Shown: positions 8,884 through 20,137, counted from the first letter of the stretch. The stretch: 64,000 nt of DNA from Terriglobia bacterium (GCA_020073485.1 JAIQFB010000020.1:1-64000), one strand, 5' to 3'. The notes: generated from the sequence alone by a model not told the origin. Numbers and translations: made by a program.

Positions 8884-9921
8884 CTATTTGGTTTTTGGCT
8901 TCGGCGCGGATTCAATGGCCTGCCTGGCACGTGCGGAATCGCGGCCGTTGGGATCTTCGTCCAGATACAGGTGGTATTCCTTCAGCGCCTCGTCCGGTTG
9001 GCTTGTGGCCTCGAGGGCCCGGGCCGCAACGATGTGAACGCTGGCAAGGCCCGGATGCGGCACCGCGTGGGCGGCGCGCGCGTGGGTAATGGCCGCGTCG
9101 AAATGGTGCAACTGCAATTCCGCGTACGCGGCATAAGTCAGCGCCCAGGCGTTCAATGGTTCGCTCAGCAGGGACTTGGTGAGCAGTTCATCAATTTGCT
9201 CGAAATTGTGGTCGGCCAGAGCGAGGCGCGCCAGATTGCGGTACCCCTCGGCGAAGTGATCGTCGATCTGGACGGATTTTTCAAACGACGCGTGCGCTGC
9301 GGGCGCGTCGCCCAGCGCCATTTGTGCCACGCCCATGCCGTTGTAGGCCAGGCTGTACTTGTCGTAAAGCTCGGTGGCGCTGGAGAAATGTTTTTTCGCC
9401 GCGTCGTAGTCTTTCTTCTCCAGGGCTTTGGAACCCGCTTGGAATTCCTTCTCGGCTTTAGCGGGGATGTTAATACTTGCGGCGGAAACCACCCCCGTGC
9501 TGCCCGCCTCAGCGACGTTGAATTGCCCACTCCCGGGTTTGGACCTGACCACAATATTTTCAATCTCGCGCGATTGCTGCTGCAAGATCTCAATGGTCCG
9601 GGAAGATTCCACGATTCCGTCCCCCGTGATGCGGACCTCATGCGTTCCGGTAAGGGTATGGAAGATGACCGTACCGGATTTGTCCGTCTGCTGCGATTCC
9701 TGGTCGGTGGGGGCATTGCGGGATACGAAGGAATAGTCGCTGGAAAGTTGGACGATGATACCCGCCGGAGCTCGATTTTGCACTTCGTCGATGCTGATAT
9801 TCAGGACCAAATCGACCGGATGAGGGGCCTGCTGCCGGCCATTCGAGATATCGATGCTTTGTGCGAAGGCCGGCGGCAATATCCAACACGCGAAGAGGAG
9901 AGAAAGAATCTTGCTTCTCAT
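8884..9921 (-). CDS. Secreted TPR-repeat protein
   Basis: About 345 residues from MRSKILSLLFACW at 9921. Upstream in-frame codons encode an Arg/Ala-rich stretch that is unlikely to be translated. A signal peptide (about 1-20, cleaved after 'PAFAQ') is followed by a beta-rich domain (about 30-130) with an Ig-like or carboxypeptidase-regulatory look. From about residue 170 there are at least four tetratricopeptide repeats ('AYNGMGVAQMALGDAPAAHA', 'AEGYRNLARLALADHNFEQI'). TPR proteins mediate protein-protein contacts, here presumably in the periplasm. The partner is unknown. It is transcribed away from the TonB-dependent receptor gene, with a 460-bp shared upstream region. Confidence 0.8.
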   Translation of the reverse strand: MRSKILSLLFACWILPPAFAQSIDISNGRQQAPHPVDLVLNISIDEVQNRAPAGIIVQLSSDYSFVSRNAPTDQESQQTDKSGTVIFHTLTGTHEVRITGDGIVESSRTIEILQQQSREIENIVVRSKPGSGQFNVAEAGSTGVVSAASINIPAKAEKEFQAGSKALEKKDYDAAKKHFSSATELYDKYSLAYNGMGVAQMALGDAPAAHASFEKSVQIDDHFAEGYRNLARLALADHNFEQIDELLTKSLLSEPLNAWALTYAAYAELQLHHFDAAITHARAAHAVPHPGLASVHIVAARALEATSQPDEALKEYHLYLDEDPNGRDSARARQAIESAPKPKTK

Positions 9922-10381
9922 GGTTCGACCTCCAGGAGCCGAGGCAGCGGGCCTGGCGCGAGCCGCTCGCGCCCCCACGGGCGGTTAGCATCCCAGATCA
10001 TCCGACGGAAGGCGCGAAATCACAAGATGAAATCCGTTCTTTGGCCGCCTTTTTTCCGCTCCTGTCGCGTGCGAGGTCCGGGGGTTGCGAATGACGGTTT
10101 GATAGCCAAATAAAAAGCGAAAGTCGAATGAAAAGCAAGGATCGTAAAGGTTCATAAATATCCTCAAAGGTTGCCTGAATTCAGTTGACAGGGGGGTAAC
10201 CGGAGTGTTATTTCGCTATCACGCAGTAGGGGGGCCGAAGGAGGCGTAATCCTCCGGCGTAAGGTGTGTGTCCTAAATTCTCCTTGTTGAGAGAAGTTCC
10301 AAGCTTCGTCGCTCTGGTGCGGTAACGGGAGGTTTCCTTTTGGAGACTCCCGGGGGCATTACGAATCTCAAGGGGGTTCCT
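9922..10381. promoter_or_regulatory. Long shared upstream region / receptor leader
   Basis: This 460-bp space lies between the divergent TPR gene and the TonB-dependent receptor. Its right half (about 10200-10380) looks like a structured 5' leader: a bulged hairpin at 10234-10258 is followed by further potential pairing and a GGGGG ribosome-binding tract at about 10370-10376. No small coding gene is supported. Confidence 0.5.
10234..10258 (+). promoter_or_regulatory. Bulged hairpin in the leader of the TonB-dependent receptor
   Basis: GCC-GAA-GGAGG-CGTAAT-CCTCC-GGC forms a GGAGG/CCTCC stem with a six-base loop. A GCC/GGC outer stem is separated by a three-base bulge. It lies about 125 nt upstream of the receptor start, directly after ATCACGCAGTAGG. 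The local sequence loosely recalls GEMM-type (cyclic-dinucleotide) riboswitch cores, but the assignment is weak. Confidence 0.4.
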
Positions 10382-13300
10382 ATGAAGAGGGTGTTTGAAA
10401 GATGGAGTGTTGCTCTATTGGTGTCTTGTTTAGTGGCTGTTTTGGCTTTAGCCGTAACTCCTATGGGATTTGCCCAGGAAACCACTGGGGGCATTAAAGT
10501 CAACGTGAAGGATAAGACGGGCGCCGTCGTTCCGAAGGCGACCGTGGAACTGTCAGGCCCGGCCTTGATCGCTCCTCGGACATTGACCGCGGACGATGCC
10601 GGCTACGTATATTTCCAGCAACTGCCTCCTGGGACCTACGCCCTGGCAGCATCGGCGCCGAGCTTCCGGACCTACCGGGTGAGCGGCATCCAGCTGGATG
10701 TGGGAAAGCTGCCAACGTTTGACCTGGCATTGGAATTGGGCGAGGTGACGCAAACCATCGAAGTCACTTCCAGCGCCGTACTCATTGACGTGACGGCCAG
10801 CAATACGGCCACAGCGGTTTCTGAAGCTGTGATCGAAAACGTCCCGAAGGGGCGTTCCTACCAGTCGCTGATTCCTCTTGCCCCGGGCGCCCGCCAAGAG
10901 CCGCTGCAGAGCTCCCGCGTGGATCACGGCCGAGCCAACGGCTTCCAGATTGACGGAGCCAGCGACTCGGAGAACTCCTACATGATCGAGGGCCTCGACA
11001 CCAGCGACATTCAGAGCGGCGGCGTCAAGCAAAACGTCGTTTTTGAATTTATTCAGGAAGTGCAGATCAAGACCAGCGGGCTTGCCGCGGAATACGGTGG
11101 AGCGGCGGGCGGCGTGGTGAACGTCATCCAGAAGCGCGGTGGCAACGATTGGCACGGCGGGCTTGTGGTCCACTACCAGACCAGCGCCCTGGACTCCAAC
11201 GACGTGTGCGCGACAACGCCGCAACCCTCCTATGAGAACAACACGGCGAATACCCCGTCCACATCGCAGGTCCAATGCGGATTGCGGCAGGACCCAACCG
11301 TCAGTCTTAATACTTCAACCCGCACGGACTCCCCCGCTCAATACTACCTTGAGAAAAAGGACAATTACTCGATCGTGGAACCCGGGTATGAAATCGGGGG
11401 GCCGATCCTGAAGGACAAGTTGTGGCTGTTTTCGTCCTACATCCCCACGATCAACAGGACTTCACGAAGCATGAATTTTACGGGTGTTAATCCCGGACCG
11501 CACACTTTCTATCGCAGCTATACTGTGCATAACATGTTCAACCGGCTGGACTATCAGTTGTTCAATAAAGTGCGCATGTATGCCGGATGGCAATACGGCT
11601 ATTCCAGGGTGACCGGACAGCTTGCGACGATTCCCGATTCGGTTACAGGGCAAATCAACGCCATAGACGGCCAGGATCCTACAACTTTCCGTCCAGATAC
11701 GGGCTCGGTGAACCCTGCCAATGTCTTCACCTTCGGCGGCGATTGGACTGTAAACTCGCATGCGGTGGTGACAGCAAAATACGGCTACTTCTACTATGAC
11801 ACTTCCGATCGCGGAAAGCCGGCGGGCATCCGCTATAGCTACCAGGATTCCTTGGTCGCACCAAACCCGGGAGCGATACCACCGATTGTCGGGACAACCG
11901 ATGCGTTTAACGTTCCTCTGATCAATAGCGGGAATAGTTCCGCGGCTACCCCGTTCATACACTCGGCTGGATTCGCAAATATAGCGCCAAACCAGCAAAC
12001 CCTTTTTGATCTGTTTTCGCGCAAGCAATTCTCCACGGACTTTGCCTACACGGTGAGCAAGTGGGGAACCCATAATTTCAAGGCGGGCTATACTCTCAAC
12101 CAATTGTTCAACAACGTGAACATCGGGTATAACACCGCGCTGGTCAATGTTTTTTGGGGTGATTCGTACACCACGGTGACGGGAAACCCCTGCCCGGCAG
12201 CGATTCTTACCGCGAATAACAATAAGTGCCGTGGGCAATGGGGCTACTTTACAGTTCAGGACGGCATTAACACGGCCGGCATCGCGTCCAGCAAGAACCA
12301 CGGTATTTTCTTCCAGGACAGCTGGACAGTGGGCCACGGCCTGACGATCAACCCCGGCGTGCGCTTCGACAAGGAATACCTCCCTGCCTACGCTGCCGGA
12401 TACCCGTCCGTCAATTTCGGCTTCGGCGCCAAGGTAGCCCCGCGCATCGGAGTTGCCTATGATCTCCTGCACAACGGGAAGATCAAGATTTACGGCGACT
12501 ATGCCAAATTCTACGACATCATGAAGTTCTCCCTGCCGCGAGGTTCGTTTGGCGGCGAGTACTGGCATGATTGCACGTTCACTCTAGACACCTTCGATTT
12601 GACGAAGATCACCCCAACCGCTCCGGGCGGGCACGCCTGCGGACCCGCGCCCGGACCAGCGCCAGGCGTAACGTCGGGAACATTTATCGAGCAGAAAGAC
12701 TGGCGCGCGGCTGTTCCGCCGAGCACCGTCGATCCTGGACTTGACCCGAATATTAAGCCGACCTCCACGCACGAGTTCATTGTGGGAGGCACCTGGGCGA
12801 TTTCGCCGAACATGGAACTCGATGTGCGTTATGCCCGAAAGCGGCTGGATAACACCATCGAAGATATGTCTATCGACGACAACGTCTATTACATTGGCAA
12901 CCCGGGCAGCCAGTTTTCCAACCTCCTGCATCGGGCACTACCTTCCGCAGGGTATGGCGTCCTGTGCTCTACATGCCCGGTTCAACCGGCCGCGATTCGA
13001 CGCTACGACGGCCTTGAAACTCGCCTGACGTATCATCACGGAACCTCAATCTTCCTGCAGGGCACCTACACCTACAGCAAGCTGCGAGGGAACTATTCGG
13101 GCCTAACCGACACCGACGTGACCGACGCCAGCGGCGGCCGGCACAACGACAACAACAACCGGTCGTTCGACATTCCGGAAATGCAGTACACCACCACCGG
13201 AAAGGTAACCGATGGGCCGCTGGCCACCGACCGGCCGAACGGCTTTACGTTTGACGGGTACTACTCCCTGAAGTGGTGGCACCACATGACCACGCGCTTT

Positions 13301-13834
13301 GGCGGGACTCAGTTCATCGAACAGGGTACGCCCAAGTCTACTTGTGTTCCGGTGTATGACAGCACCTCATCGTGCCAGTATTGGGATCAGCGAGGGAATT
13401 TCGCAAATATTCACCGGGATCCCACTACCGGCAACCTGGTCCTCGACAGCGTCACCACCGGGGCGCGGACACCAATCTTTGCGCAAACTAATTTCAACAT
13501 CGCTCATGACATTGGCGTCAGCAAGACGAATGAGGCGATGAAACTCACGTTTGAATTGAACGTGATCAACCTGCTCAATAACGACTCACCGCTGGCCTAC
13601 AATCCGAATCCGTTCGCCGGCACCAGCGAATTTCTGACTTTTCAAGTTCCAAAGACGGTGAATGCCGCCGGCGTTGACTGGCCAACTGTCATGGGCGGTT
13701 ATGATCCCATAGCCGAAGGAAATAGCGAGAATGCGTCCGGAAAGGCGACCATCGTTTACAACAACCGGTATGGACTGCCGTTCCTGTTCCAAAACCGGCG
13801 GACCTTGCGTTTGAGCATGACCTTTACGTTCTAA
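10382..13834 (+). CDS. TonB-dependent receptor, Oar-like, with carboxypeptidase-regulatory domain
   Basis: A 1150-residue outer-membrane receptor. The start MKRVFERW at 10382 follows a G-rich ribosome-binding site. A signal peptide runs to about residue 35 (ending 'PMGFAQ'). A CarboxypepD_reg beta-sandwich follows (about 38-130, 'GGIKVNVKDKTGAVVPKATV', 'LPPGTYALAASAPSF'), then a plug domain (about 140-260, 'YMIEGLDTSDI', 'EYGGAAGGVVNVIQKRGGN') and a long beta-barrel ending in an aromatic residue (RLSMTFTF), the usual outer-membrane insertion signal. Such receptors take up large substrates using TonB energy; the substrate is unknown. A strong terminator follows, so it appears monocistronic. 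Confidence 0.92.
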   Translation: MKRVFERWSVALLVSCLVAVLALAVTPMGFAQETTGGIKVNVKDKTGAVVPKATVELSGPALIAPRTLTADDAGYVYFQQLPPGTYALAASAPSFRTYRVSGIQLDVGKLPTFDLALELGEVTQTIEVTSSAVLIDVTASNTATAVSEAVIENVPKGRSYQSLIPLAPGARQEPLQSSRVDHGRANGFQIDGASDSENSYMIEGLDTSDIQSGGVKQNVVFEFIQEVQIKTSGLAAEYGGAAGGVVNVIQKRGGNDWHGGLVVHYQTSALDSNDVCATTPQPSYENNTANTPSTSQVQCGLRQDPTVSLNTSTRTDSPAQYYLEKKDNYSIVEPGYEIGGPILKDKLWLFSSYIPTINRTSRSMNFTGVNPGPHTFYRSYTVHNMFNRLDYQLFNKVRMYAGWQYGYSRVTGQLATIPDSVTGQINAIDGQDPTTFRPDTGSVNPANVFTFGGDWTVNSHAVVTAKYGYFYYDTSDRGKPAGIRYSYQDSLVAPNPGAIPPIVGTTDAFNVPLINSGNSSAATPFIHSAGFANIAPNQQTLFDLFSRKQFSTDFAYTVSKWGTHNFKAGYTLNQLFNNVNIGYNTALVNVFWGDSYTTVTGNPCPAAILTANNNKCRGQWGYFTVQDGINTAGIASSKNHGIFFQDSWTVGHGLTINPGVRFDKEYLPAYAAGYPSVNFGFGAKVAPRIGVAYDLLHNGKIKIYGDYAKFYDIMKFSLPRGSFGGEYWHDCTFTLDTFDLTKITPTAPGGHACGPAPGPAPGVTSGTFIEQKDWRAAVPPSTVDPGLDPNIKPTSTHEFIVGGTWAISPNMELDVRYARKRLDNTIEDMSIDDNVYYIGNPGSQFSNLLHRALPSAGYGVLCSTCPVQPAAIRRYDGLETRLTYHHGTSIFLQGTYTYSKLRGNYSGLTDTDVTDASGGRHNDNNNRSFDIPEMQYTTTGKVTDGPLATDRPNGFTFDGYYSLKWWHHMTTRFGGTQFIEQGTPKSTCVPVYDSTSSCQYWDQRGNFANIHRDPTTGNLVLDSVTTGARTPIFAQTNFNIAHDIGVSKTNEAMKLTFELNVINLLNNDSPLAYNPNPFAGTSEFLTFQVPKTVNAAGVDWPTVMGGYDPIAEGNSENASGKATIVYNNRYGLPFLFQNRRTLRLSMTFTF

Positions 13835-13858
13835 CGCAGGATCAGGTACATGCTTCTG

Positions 13859-13900
13859 AAAGCGGGCCGGCAGCGGTTGCCGGCCCGCTTTCGTTTTTTT
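13859..13900 (+). terminator. Rho-independent terminator of the TonB-dependent receptor gene
   Basis: A perfect GC-rich stem (AAAGCGGGCCGGCA / TGCCGGCCCGCTTT, loop GCGGT) is followed by CG and seven T residues. It begins 25 bp after the stop codon. This is the clearest intrinsic terminator in the window. Confidence 0.93.
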
Positions 13901-13990
13901 AGCGCCGCCCGGATGTCAGGAAGAATTTTCTCGAAATGAACGACGGCGCGGTGCTTGGTGAAGAATGATTCGTTTTCCTCGCTTGTCAAG

Positions 13991-14022
13991 CCGGAGAGAT
14001 TCCTCACTTCGTTCGGAATGAC
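13991..14022 (-). repeat. Family F repeat: GTCATTCCGAACGAAGTGAGGAATC
   Basis: The reverse complement matches the element at 20138-20169 at almost every position over 32 bp. The same type of short element is widespread in several bacterial phyla. It lies just after the 3' end of the penicillin-binding protein gene. Confidence 0.75.
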
Positions 14023-14048
14023 GGACTATGTGGTTGGGGAATAAGACG

Positions 14049-16409
14049 TCAACTGCGCGGGACTGGCGGCGCGGTCGGGCTTTGCGCGGGAGAATTGATC
14101 TTGGAAGGAGCTTCGCCGGGAAGAGTTTTTTCCGGCGAAGGAAGATTGATTTGCGGTGTGGCTTGCGGCATCGCCGGGGCCTCCGCGCCCTCGGTGGGAG
14201 CGCTATCGGGAGTATCGACGACCACGCTCTTGGTCAGCGCGACTTTTTCCAGCGGCACGACATTCTGGAACGCCTCGATGGGTTTTCCCGCCAGCGCGCC
14301 CTGCATGAACTCGAGCCAGATGGGCAGCGCGGCTACCGCGCCGGTTTCCGGTTTGCCGAGCGATACGGCTTTGTCGTCGAAGCCGACCCAGACTCCGGCG
14401 GTGATCTCGGGCGTGAAGCCTATGAACCAGGCGTCGGTGAAATCATTGGTCGTGCCGGTCTTGCCGCCGGCGGGGCGGCCCAGGGCGCGGGCGGGCATGC
14501 CGGTGCCGAACTGCACGACGTCCTCAAGCATGGCGGTCATGGTGCGCGCGACGTCGGGCTCGATCACGTCGTGGACGGCGGGATGCGCCTGCTCGAGCAA
14601 TGCCCCGTCGTAGCTGGTGACGCGGCGGATCATGTGCGGATCGATGCGGATGCCGTCGTCCGGAAACACGGTGAACGCGGAAGTGTGCTCGAGCAAATTC
14701 AGGTCGGCGGCGCCGAGCGTGATGGGCAGGTAGGGCGGCAGCGGGCTGGTGATGCCGAAGCGGCGCGCCATGTCGATCACGTTGTTCATGCCGACTTTTT
14801 CGGCGAGCTTTACGGCAGGAACGTTGCGCGAACCTTCTAGCGCACGCCGCAGCGTGATCATGCCCTCGAATTTTTCGTCGTAGTTGTGCGGTGAGTAGGG
14901 CTGGCCGCCGCTCATGGTGGTGAACGGCGCGTCGAGGATGGTATCGAATGGAGTGAAGCCCTGTTCGACGGCGGCCGAGTAAACGTAGATCTTGAACGAA
15001 GATCCGACCTGGCGCTGCGCCTGCGTGGCGCGATTGAATTTCGATTCATCGAAGCTGTAGCCGCCGACCATGGATTTAATTTCCCCGGTGGCGTTGTCGA
15101 TCGCCACCATGGCGGCCTGCGGGCCCACATTTTGTTCGAGCTGCACGCGGGCCACGGCGCCGTTGATGTCCTTAATGCTGACCTGCACCAGATCGCCGGG
15201 CTTGAGCAGATCGGCGGGAGACTTGGCGCCGGTCCAGGCGAAATCGGGCTGGGTGAGCAGGGCTCGATACGGCCCCAGCTTGATGGTGGCGGCCTTGGAG
15301 TCGACTGCGGTGACTAGGCCTTCGACGTAATCGCCTTTGTTGATGGGCCAGCGCCAGTCGTCATCCTCGTAGGAATCCAGCGTGTCGCTCTTCTGCTGCA
15401 AAATATTGTCGAGCCTGCCGCGCCAGCCGTGGCGGCGGTCGTAGGCGTGCAAGCCGTCGCGGATGGCTTGATTTGCTGCGCGCTGCATGGCCACGTTCAG
15501 CGTGGTATAGACGCGCAGGCCGCGCTGGTGCACTGTTTCGGTGCCGTAGGTGGTCTCCAGATATTTTCGGATTTCCTCGACAAAATACGGGGCCAGCGTG
15601 TTTCGCGGCGCCTCGATATGCAGGCCCATGGGCAGCGCGGCGGCCTGGCGGCGCTGCAGCTCGGTGATTTTGCCGTCGCGCGCCATCAGCTCGAGAACGA
15701 GGTTGCGGCGCGAAAGAGAACGTTGCGCGTGCAGGATGGGCGAGTAGCTGGGGCCGCGGATCATGCCCGCCAGCAGAGCGGCTTCGTCCAGCGTCAGCTT
15801 GCCCACGGGCTTGCCGAAATAGTATTCGGATGCGGCTTCAAAGCCGTAGTTGCCGTGGGAAAGATAAATCTGATTGCAATACATCGTTAAGATCTGCTGC
15901 TTGGAATAGTGGCGTTCGATCTGTATGGCCAGCAACGCTTCCTGAATTTTCCGGCCCATGTGGCGGTCGGAGCGGTCCAGAAACAGCGTGCCGGCGAGCT
16001 GCATGGTGATGGTGCTGGCGCCCTCGACCACGCGGCGCGCCAGAATATTTCTCCAGGCGGCTCCGGCGACGCGCGTGAAATCCACGCCCCAGTGCTGCTC
16101 GAAGTGCTGGTCCTCGGTGGTGAGGATGGCGTCCTTCAGGACTTGCGGAATCTGTTCGTAGGTGAGCAGGACGCGGCGCTGCAATGCGAAATTGCCGATG
16201 ACCTGGCCATCATCCGCATAGAGTTCGGTGACGATTTCGGGACGAAAATCCTCCAGCGCGCGAACTTGCGGGAGGTCGCTCGAATAAACGAAAAGGAGGC
16301 CTGTGACCGTGCCCAAGGCAATCGCGCCAATCAGCAGCAGGGAAAAAGCGAGGCGGCCGACAACCTTGCGGCCGCGCAGGTGCAGCGTAATCGGCGGCAG
16401 ATCTACCAT
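14049..16409 (-). CDS. Class A penicillin-binding protein (PBP1-type)
   Basis: A 786-residue bifunctional peptidoglycan synthase anchored in the inner membrane. One TM helix lies at about 20-42. The GT51 glycosyltransferase domain has the catalytic motif TEDQHF (98-103). The transpeptidase domain carries SSFK (470-473, nucleophile Ser), SRN (527-529) and KTGTT (650-654). It polymerises lipid II into glycan strands and cross-links the stem peptides. The C-terminus beyond about 720 is a Pro/Ala/Glu-rich low-complexity tail. All catalytic motifs are intact. A MauE-like/DsbA-like gene pair lies upstream on the same strand, 44 bp away, and may belong to the same transcript. Confidence 0.96.
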   Translation of the reverse strand: MVDLPPITLHLRGRKVVGRLAFSLLLIGAIALGTVTGLLFVYSSDLPQVRALEDFRPEIVTELYADDGQVIGNFALQRRVLLTYEQIPQVLKDAILTTEDQHFEQHWGVDFTRVAGAAWRNILARRVVEGASTITMQLAGTLFLDRSDRHMGRKIQEALLAIQIERHYSKQQILTMYCNQIYLSHGNYGFEAASEYYFGKPVGKLTLDEAALLAGMIRGPSYSPILHAQRSLSRRNLVLELMARDGKITELQRRQAAALPMGLHIEAPRNTLAPYFVEEIRKYLETTYGTETVHQRGLRVYTTLNVAMQRAANQAIRDGLHAYDRRHGWRGRLDNILQQKSDTLDSYEDDDWRWPINKGDYVEGLVTAVDSKAATIKLGPYRALLTQPDFAWTGAKSPADLLKPGDLVQVSIKDINGAVARVQLEQNVGPQAAMVAIDNATGEIKSMVGGYSFDESKFNRATQAQRQVGSSFKIYVYSAAVEQGFTPFDTILDAPFTTMSGGQPYSPHNYDEKFEGMITLRRALEGSRNVPAVKLAEKVGMNNVIDMARRFGITSPLPPYLPITLGAADLNLLEHTSAFTVFPDDGIRIDPHMIRRVTSYDGALLEQAHPAVHDVIEPDVARTMTAMLEDVVQFGTGMPARALGRPAGGKTGTTNDFTDAWFIGFTPEITAGVWVGFDDKAVSLGKPETGAVAALPIWLEFMQGALAGKPIEAFQNVVPLEKVALTKSVVVDTPDSAPTEGAEAPAMPQATPQINLPSPEKTLPGEAPSKINSPAQSPTAPPVPRS

Positions 16410-16452
16410 GAGAGTTTCATTCTAGCGCAAATTGCAGGAGAGGATGGGGAGT

Positions 16453-16992
16453 TCAGGAAGAAACTGTTTCCTCGCGGGCTGAAAGCACAGCCCGCACCCG
16501 TTTCTCGCGTTTCTTGACGAGAAACGCGCCGATCGTCACGGCCAATGCCAGAACCAGCAAGCTGCCATCGCGGAGCAGAGTCAGCGGGCCGAGTTTCTCG
16601 CTGTTCCCGAAGCAGCCGCAAACGATTTCCAAGCCGAGAATATAGGCATGCACCATCCCGCCGATAAACGCCAGAAGCAACAGGCTAGCGACAATGCCTA
16701 CCCAGCGCAGGGCCACGCCGGAGATGAGAAAAAAGCCAAGCGCCACCTCAAACCAGGGCAATATGCGGCCCATCAACTCGACGGCCCAGAACGGCAGCAG
16801 GTTGTAGGAATTGATGGCCATGCCGAAAAAGAAATAATAGTCGCTGAAGTGCCACGCACCGTTGAAGTGCAGCTTGGTGTAGGCGGCCACTACAAATACC
16901 AGCCCCAGCGCGACGCGCCCGATGAGCAGGAGCACTCGCGGCCAAGCAGCCGGGCGCGCGGAAGTCTCGGCGGAAATCGCTGTCGTGGCCAT
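16453..16992 (-). CDS. MauE/DoxX-like membrane protein
   Basis: A 179-residue protein with four predicted TM helices of the DoxX/MauE type (about 18-38, 65-85, 90-112 and 140-165). A conserved loop 'EIVCGCFGNSEKLGPLTLLRDG' carries a Cys-Gly-Cys pair. In methylamine utilisation MauE works with the thioredoxin-like MauD in disulfide handling. Here it lies 2 bp after a DsbA-like gene, so the two probably form a periplasmic thiol-redox pair. The last 15 or so residues are encoded by a copy of the family A repeat, so the C-terminus was probably altered by repeat insertion. Function is inferred from family and context. Confidence 0.75.
   Translation of the reverse strand: MATTAISAETSARPAAWPRVLLLIGRVALGLVFVVAAYTKLHFNGAWHFSDYYFFFGMAINSYNLLPFWAVELMGRILPWFEVALGFFLISGVALRWVGIVASLLLLAFIGGMVHAYILGLEIVCGCFGNSEKLGPLTLLRDGSLLVLALAVTIGAFLVKKREKRVRAVLSAREETVSS
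16473..16500. repeat. Family A repeat inside the MauE-like gene
   Basis: CGCGGGCTGAAAGCACAGCCCGCACCCG matches copies at 235-263 and 426-454 in the tRNA spacers and half-copies at 1065-1110. GCGGGCT pairs with AGCCCGC. Here the repeat is read through as coding sequence for the C-terminus of the membrane protein. Confidence 0.7.
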
Positions 16993-16994
16993 GT

Positions 16995-17660
16995 TTATTG
17001 GCGCAGCAAATAATCGAAATATTGTTTCAGCAGTTTGTAGTCGACGCCGCCGCCCGGAAGCGCTTCGGTTTTGCCGTGCGAGGTCACGAACACGGTAGGA
17101 GTCTGGTTCACGCTGCGCTGGTTGCCGAGATTCTTGTCTCGGTCAATCGAGGCATTGATCTCCGCCAGGTGCTGCGACTCATAGGCTTGAAATTTCTTGA
17201 ATTGCGCGGGGGGAAATGAACCGGCGATCACTTCCTCAATATTTCCCTTGATGGACCACTGCTCCTGGTGATCGTAGAGAGCGCGCTCGATGGCTTCAAA
17301 TTGCCCCGACGCGGCGGCGGCGTTGGCCAGCCGCGCAGCCTGCATGGCGTAGGGGTGAATCTCCAGAGGGAAATCGCGATGAACCAGGTACACCTTGCCC
17401 GGAATCACGTAGTCGTCAATCACCTGCTTGACCGTGCCCTCGAAAAAACCGCGGCACGCCGGACATTGAAAATCTCCGAAAACTTCCATCGTGATCGGAG
17501 CGTTTGGCGAACCAATCCCTTTGCGAATCGCTCCGCCGGCAGCCAGGCCGGGAGCGTCTTTAGACGCCTGAGGATTGGGGTGCGCCGATGCTGCCAATGC
17601 TGCGGCCATCACGCAGATGAAAAACAAAATTCCGATGCGGCGGACAGGAAGCGTTTTCAC
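16995..17660 (-). CDS. DsbA-like thioredoxin-fold protein
   Basis: About 221 residues with a GTG start at 17660. That start is chosen because AAGGAGA lies seven bases upstream; an ATG at 17705 lacks a ribosome-binding site. A signal peptide (about 1-27) is followed by a DsbA/thioredoxin_4 domain with active site FQCPACRGFF (CPAC). The downstream segments 'KVYLVHRDFPLEIHPYAMQA' and 'QRSVNQTPTVFVTSHG' include the cis-Pro region TPTVFV. It probably oxidises or isomerises cysteines in exported proteins, re-oxidised by the neighbouring MauE-like protein. That partnership is inferred. Confidence 0.85.
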   Translation of the reverse strand: MKTLPVRRIGILFFICVMAAALAASAHPNPQASKDAPGLAAGGAIRKGIGSPNAPITMEVFGDFQCPACRGFFEGTVKQVIDDYVIPGKVYLVHRDFPLEIHPYAMQAARLANAAAASGQFEAIERALYDHQEQWSIKGNIEEVIAGSFPPAQFKKFQAYESQHLAEINASIDRDKNLGNQRSVNQTPTVFVTSHGKTEALPGGGVDYKLLKQYFDYLLRQ

Positions 17661-18152
17661 GCGATGCTCTCCTTGGATTTTCTGAACGGCGTATTCTAAC
17701 CCCATTCGGGCAATTTCCGCACTCTAATGAACCGAACTCTAAGGAACATAGACGCGGAAGGCGTTGACAGGGTTATCCCCAAAACACGGCCGGGACGGCC
17801 ATGTTCTGCAGCCGGATTCCCAATGACGGCAAAGCATACGCGCGAAGGGGGCGTTTGGTGAACCTTCCGAGGGAGAGAAGGAGGGGAAAGGGCACCGGAG
17901 CGGTGGCATGGGCTGGAGAAGTGATTGAGAGAGGAGGGGAAAAGGATGATATAAGTGAATGCAAATAAAGATAGATACAAGACAATCAAACTAATTGACA
18001 AAGATACACTCAATATATATACTTTCTGCGTGTGAAGCACTCATGCCGGTCTAGGCCGGACTGAGCTTGTGTCCGGGCTCTGCGGTCAGGTTGGACGTCC
18101 GAAATTATTGGGACGAGGAGACCGCCGGAATTTAGAAGGAGGGTTGGCTGCA
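17661..18152. promoter_or_regulatory. dnaK upstream region, unusually A/T-rich
   Basis: This 492-bp divergent space between the DsbA-like gene and dnaK is strikingly A/T-rich at about 17940-18025, against the GC-rich surroundings. It contains a consensus promoter and a strong Shine-Dalgarno (AAGGAGGG at 18136-18143) for dnaK. A half-site of a CIRCE operator (AGCACTC, 18036-18042) lies just past the -10 but lacks its second arm. No gene is supported. Confidence 0.6.
17995..18023 (+). promoter_or_regulatory. Consensus housekeeping promoter of dnaK
   Basis: TTGACA (17995-18000) and TATACT (18018-18023) are separated by exactly 17 bp within an A/T-rich tract. It lies 130 bp upstream of dnaK, implying a 120-nt leader. 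Transcription would start near 18030. Confidence 0.8.
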
Positions 18153-20105
<1,953 letters not shown>

Positions 20106-20137
20106 CGCGGTACGGGATTTGGCGAGGGTTGTTGCTT

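Noticed and set aside
11462-12568. 368-codon open frame opposite the TonB-dependent receptor
   Set aside because: No domain, and wholly inside a confirmed receptor gene on the other strand.
17696-18040. Short frame upstream of dnaK on the minus strand
   Set aside because: It crosses the A/T-rich promoter patch and has composition unlike the other genes. It is better explained as promoter DNA.
18036-18042. Half of a CIRCE operator near dnaK
   Set aside because: The second arm (GAGTGCTAA nine bases on) is absent, so HrcA control is not supported.
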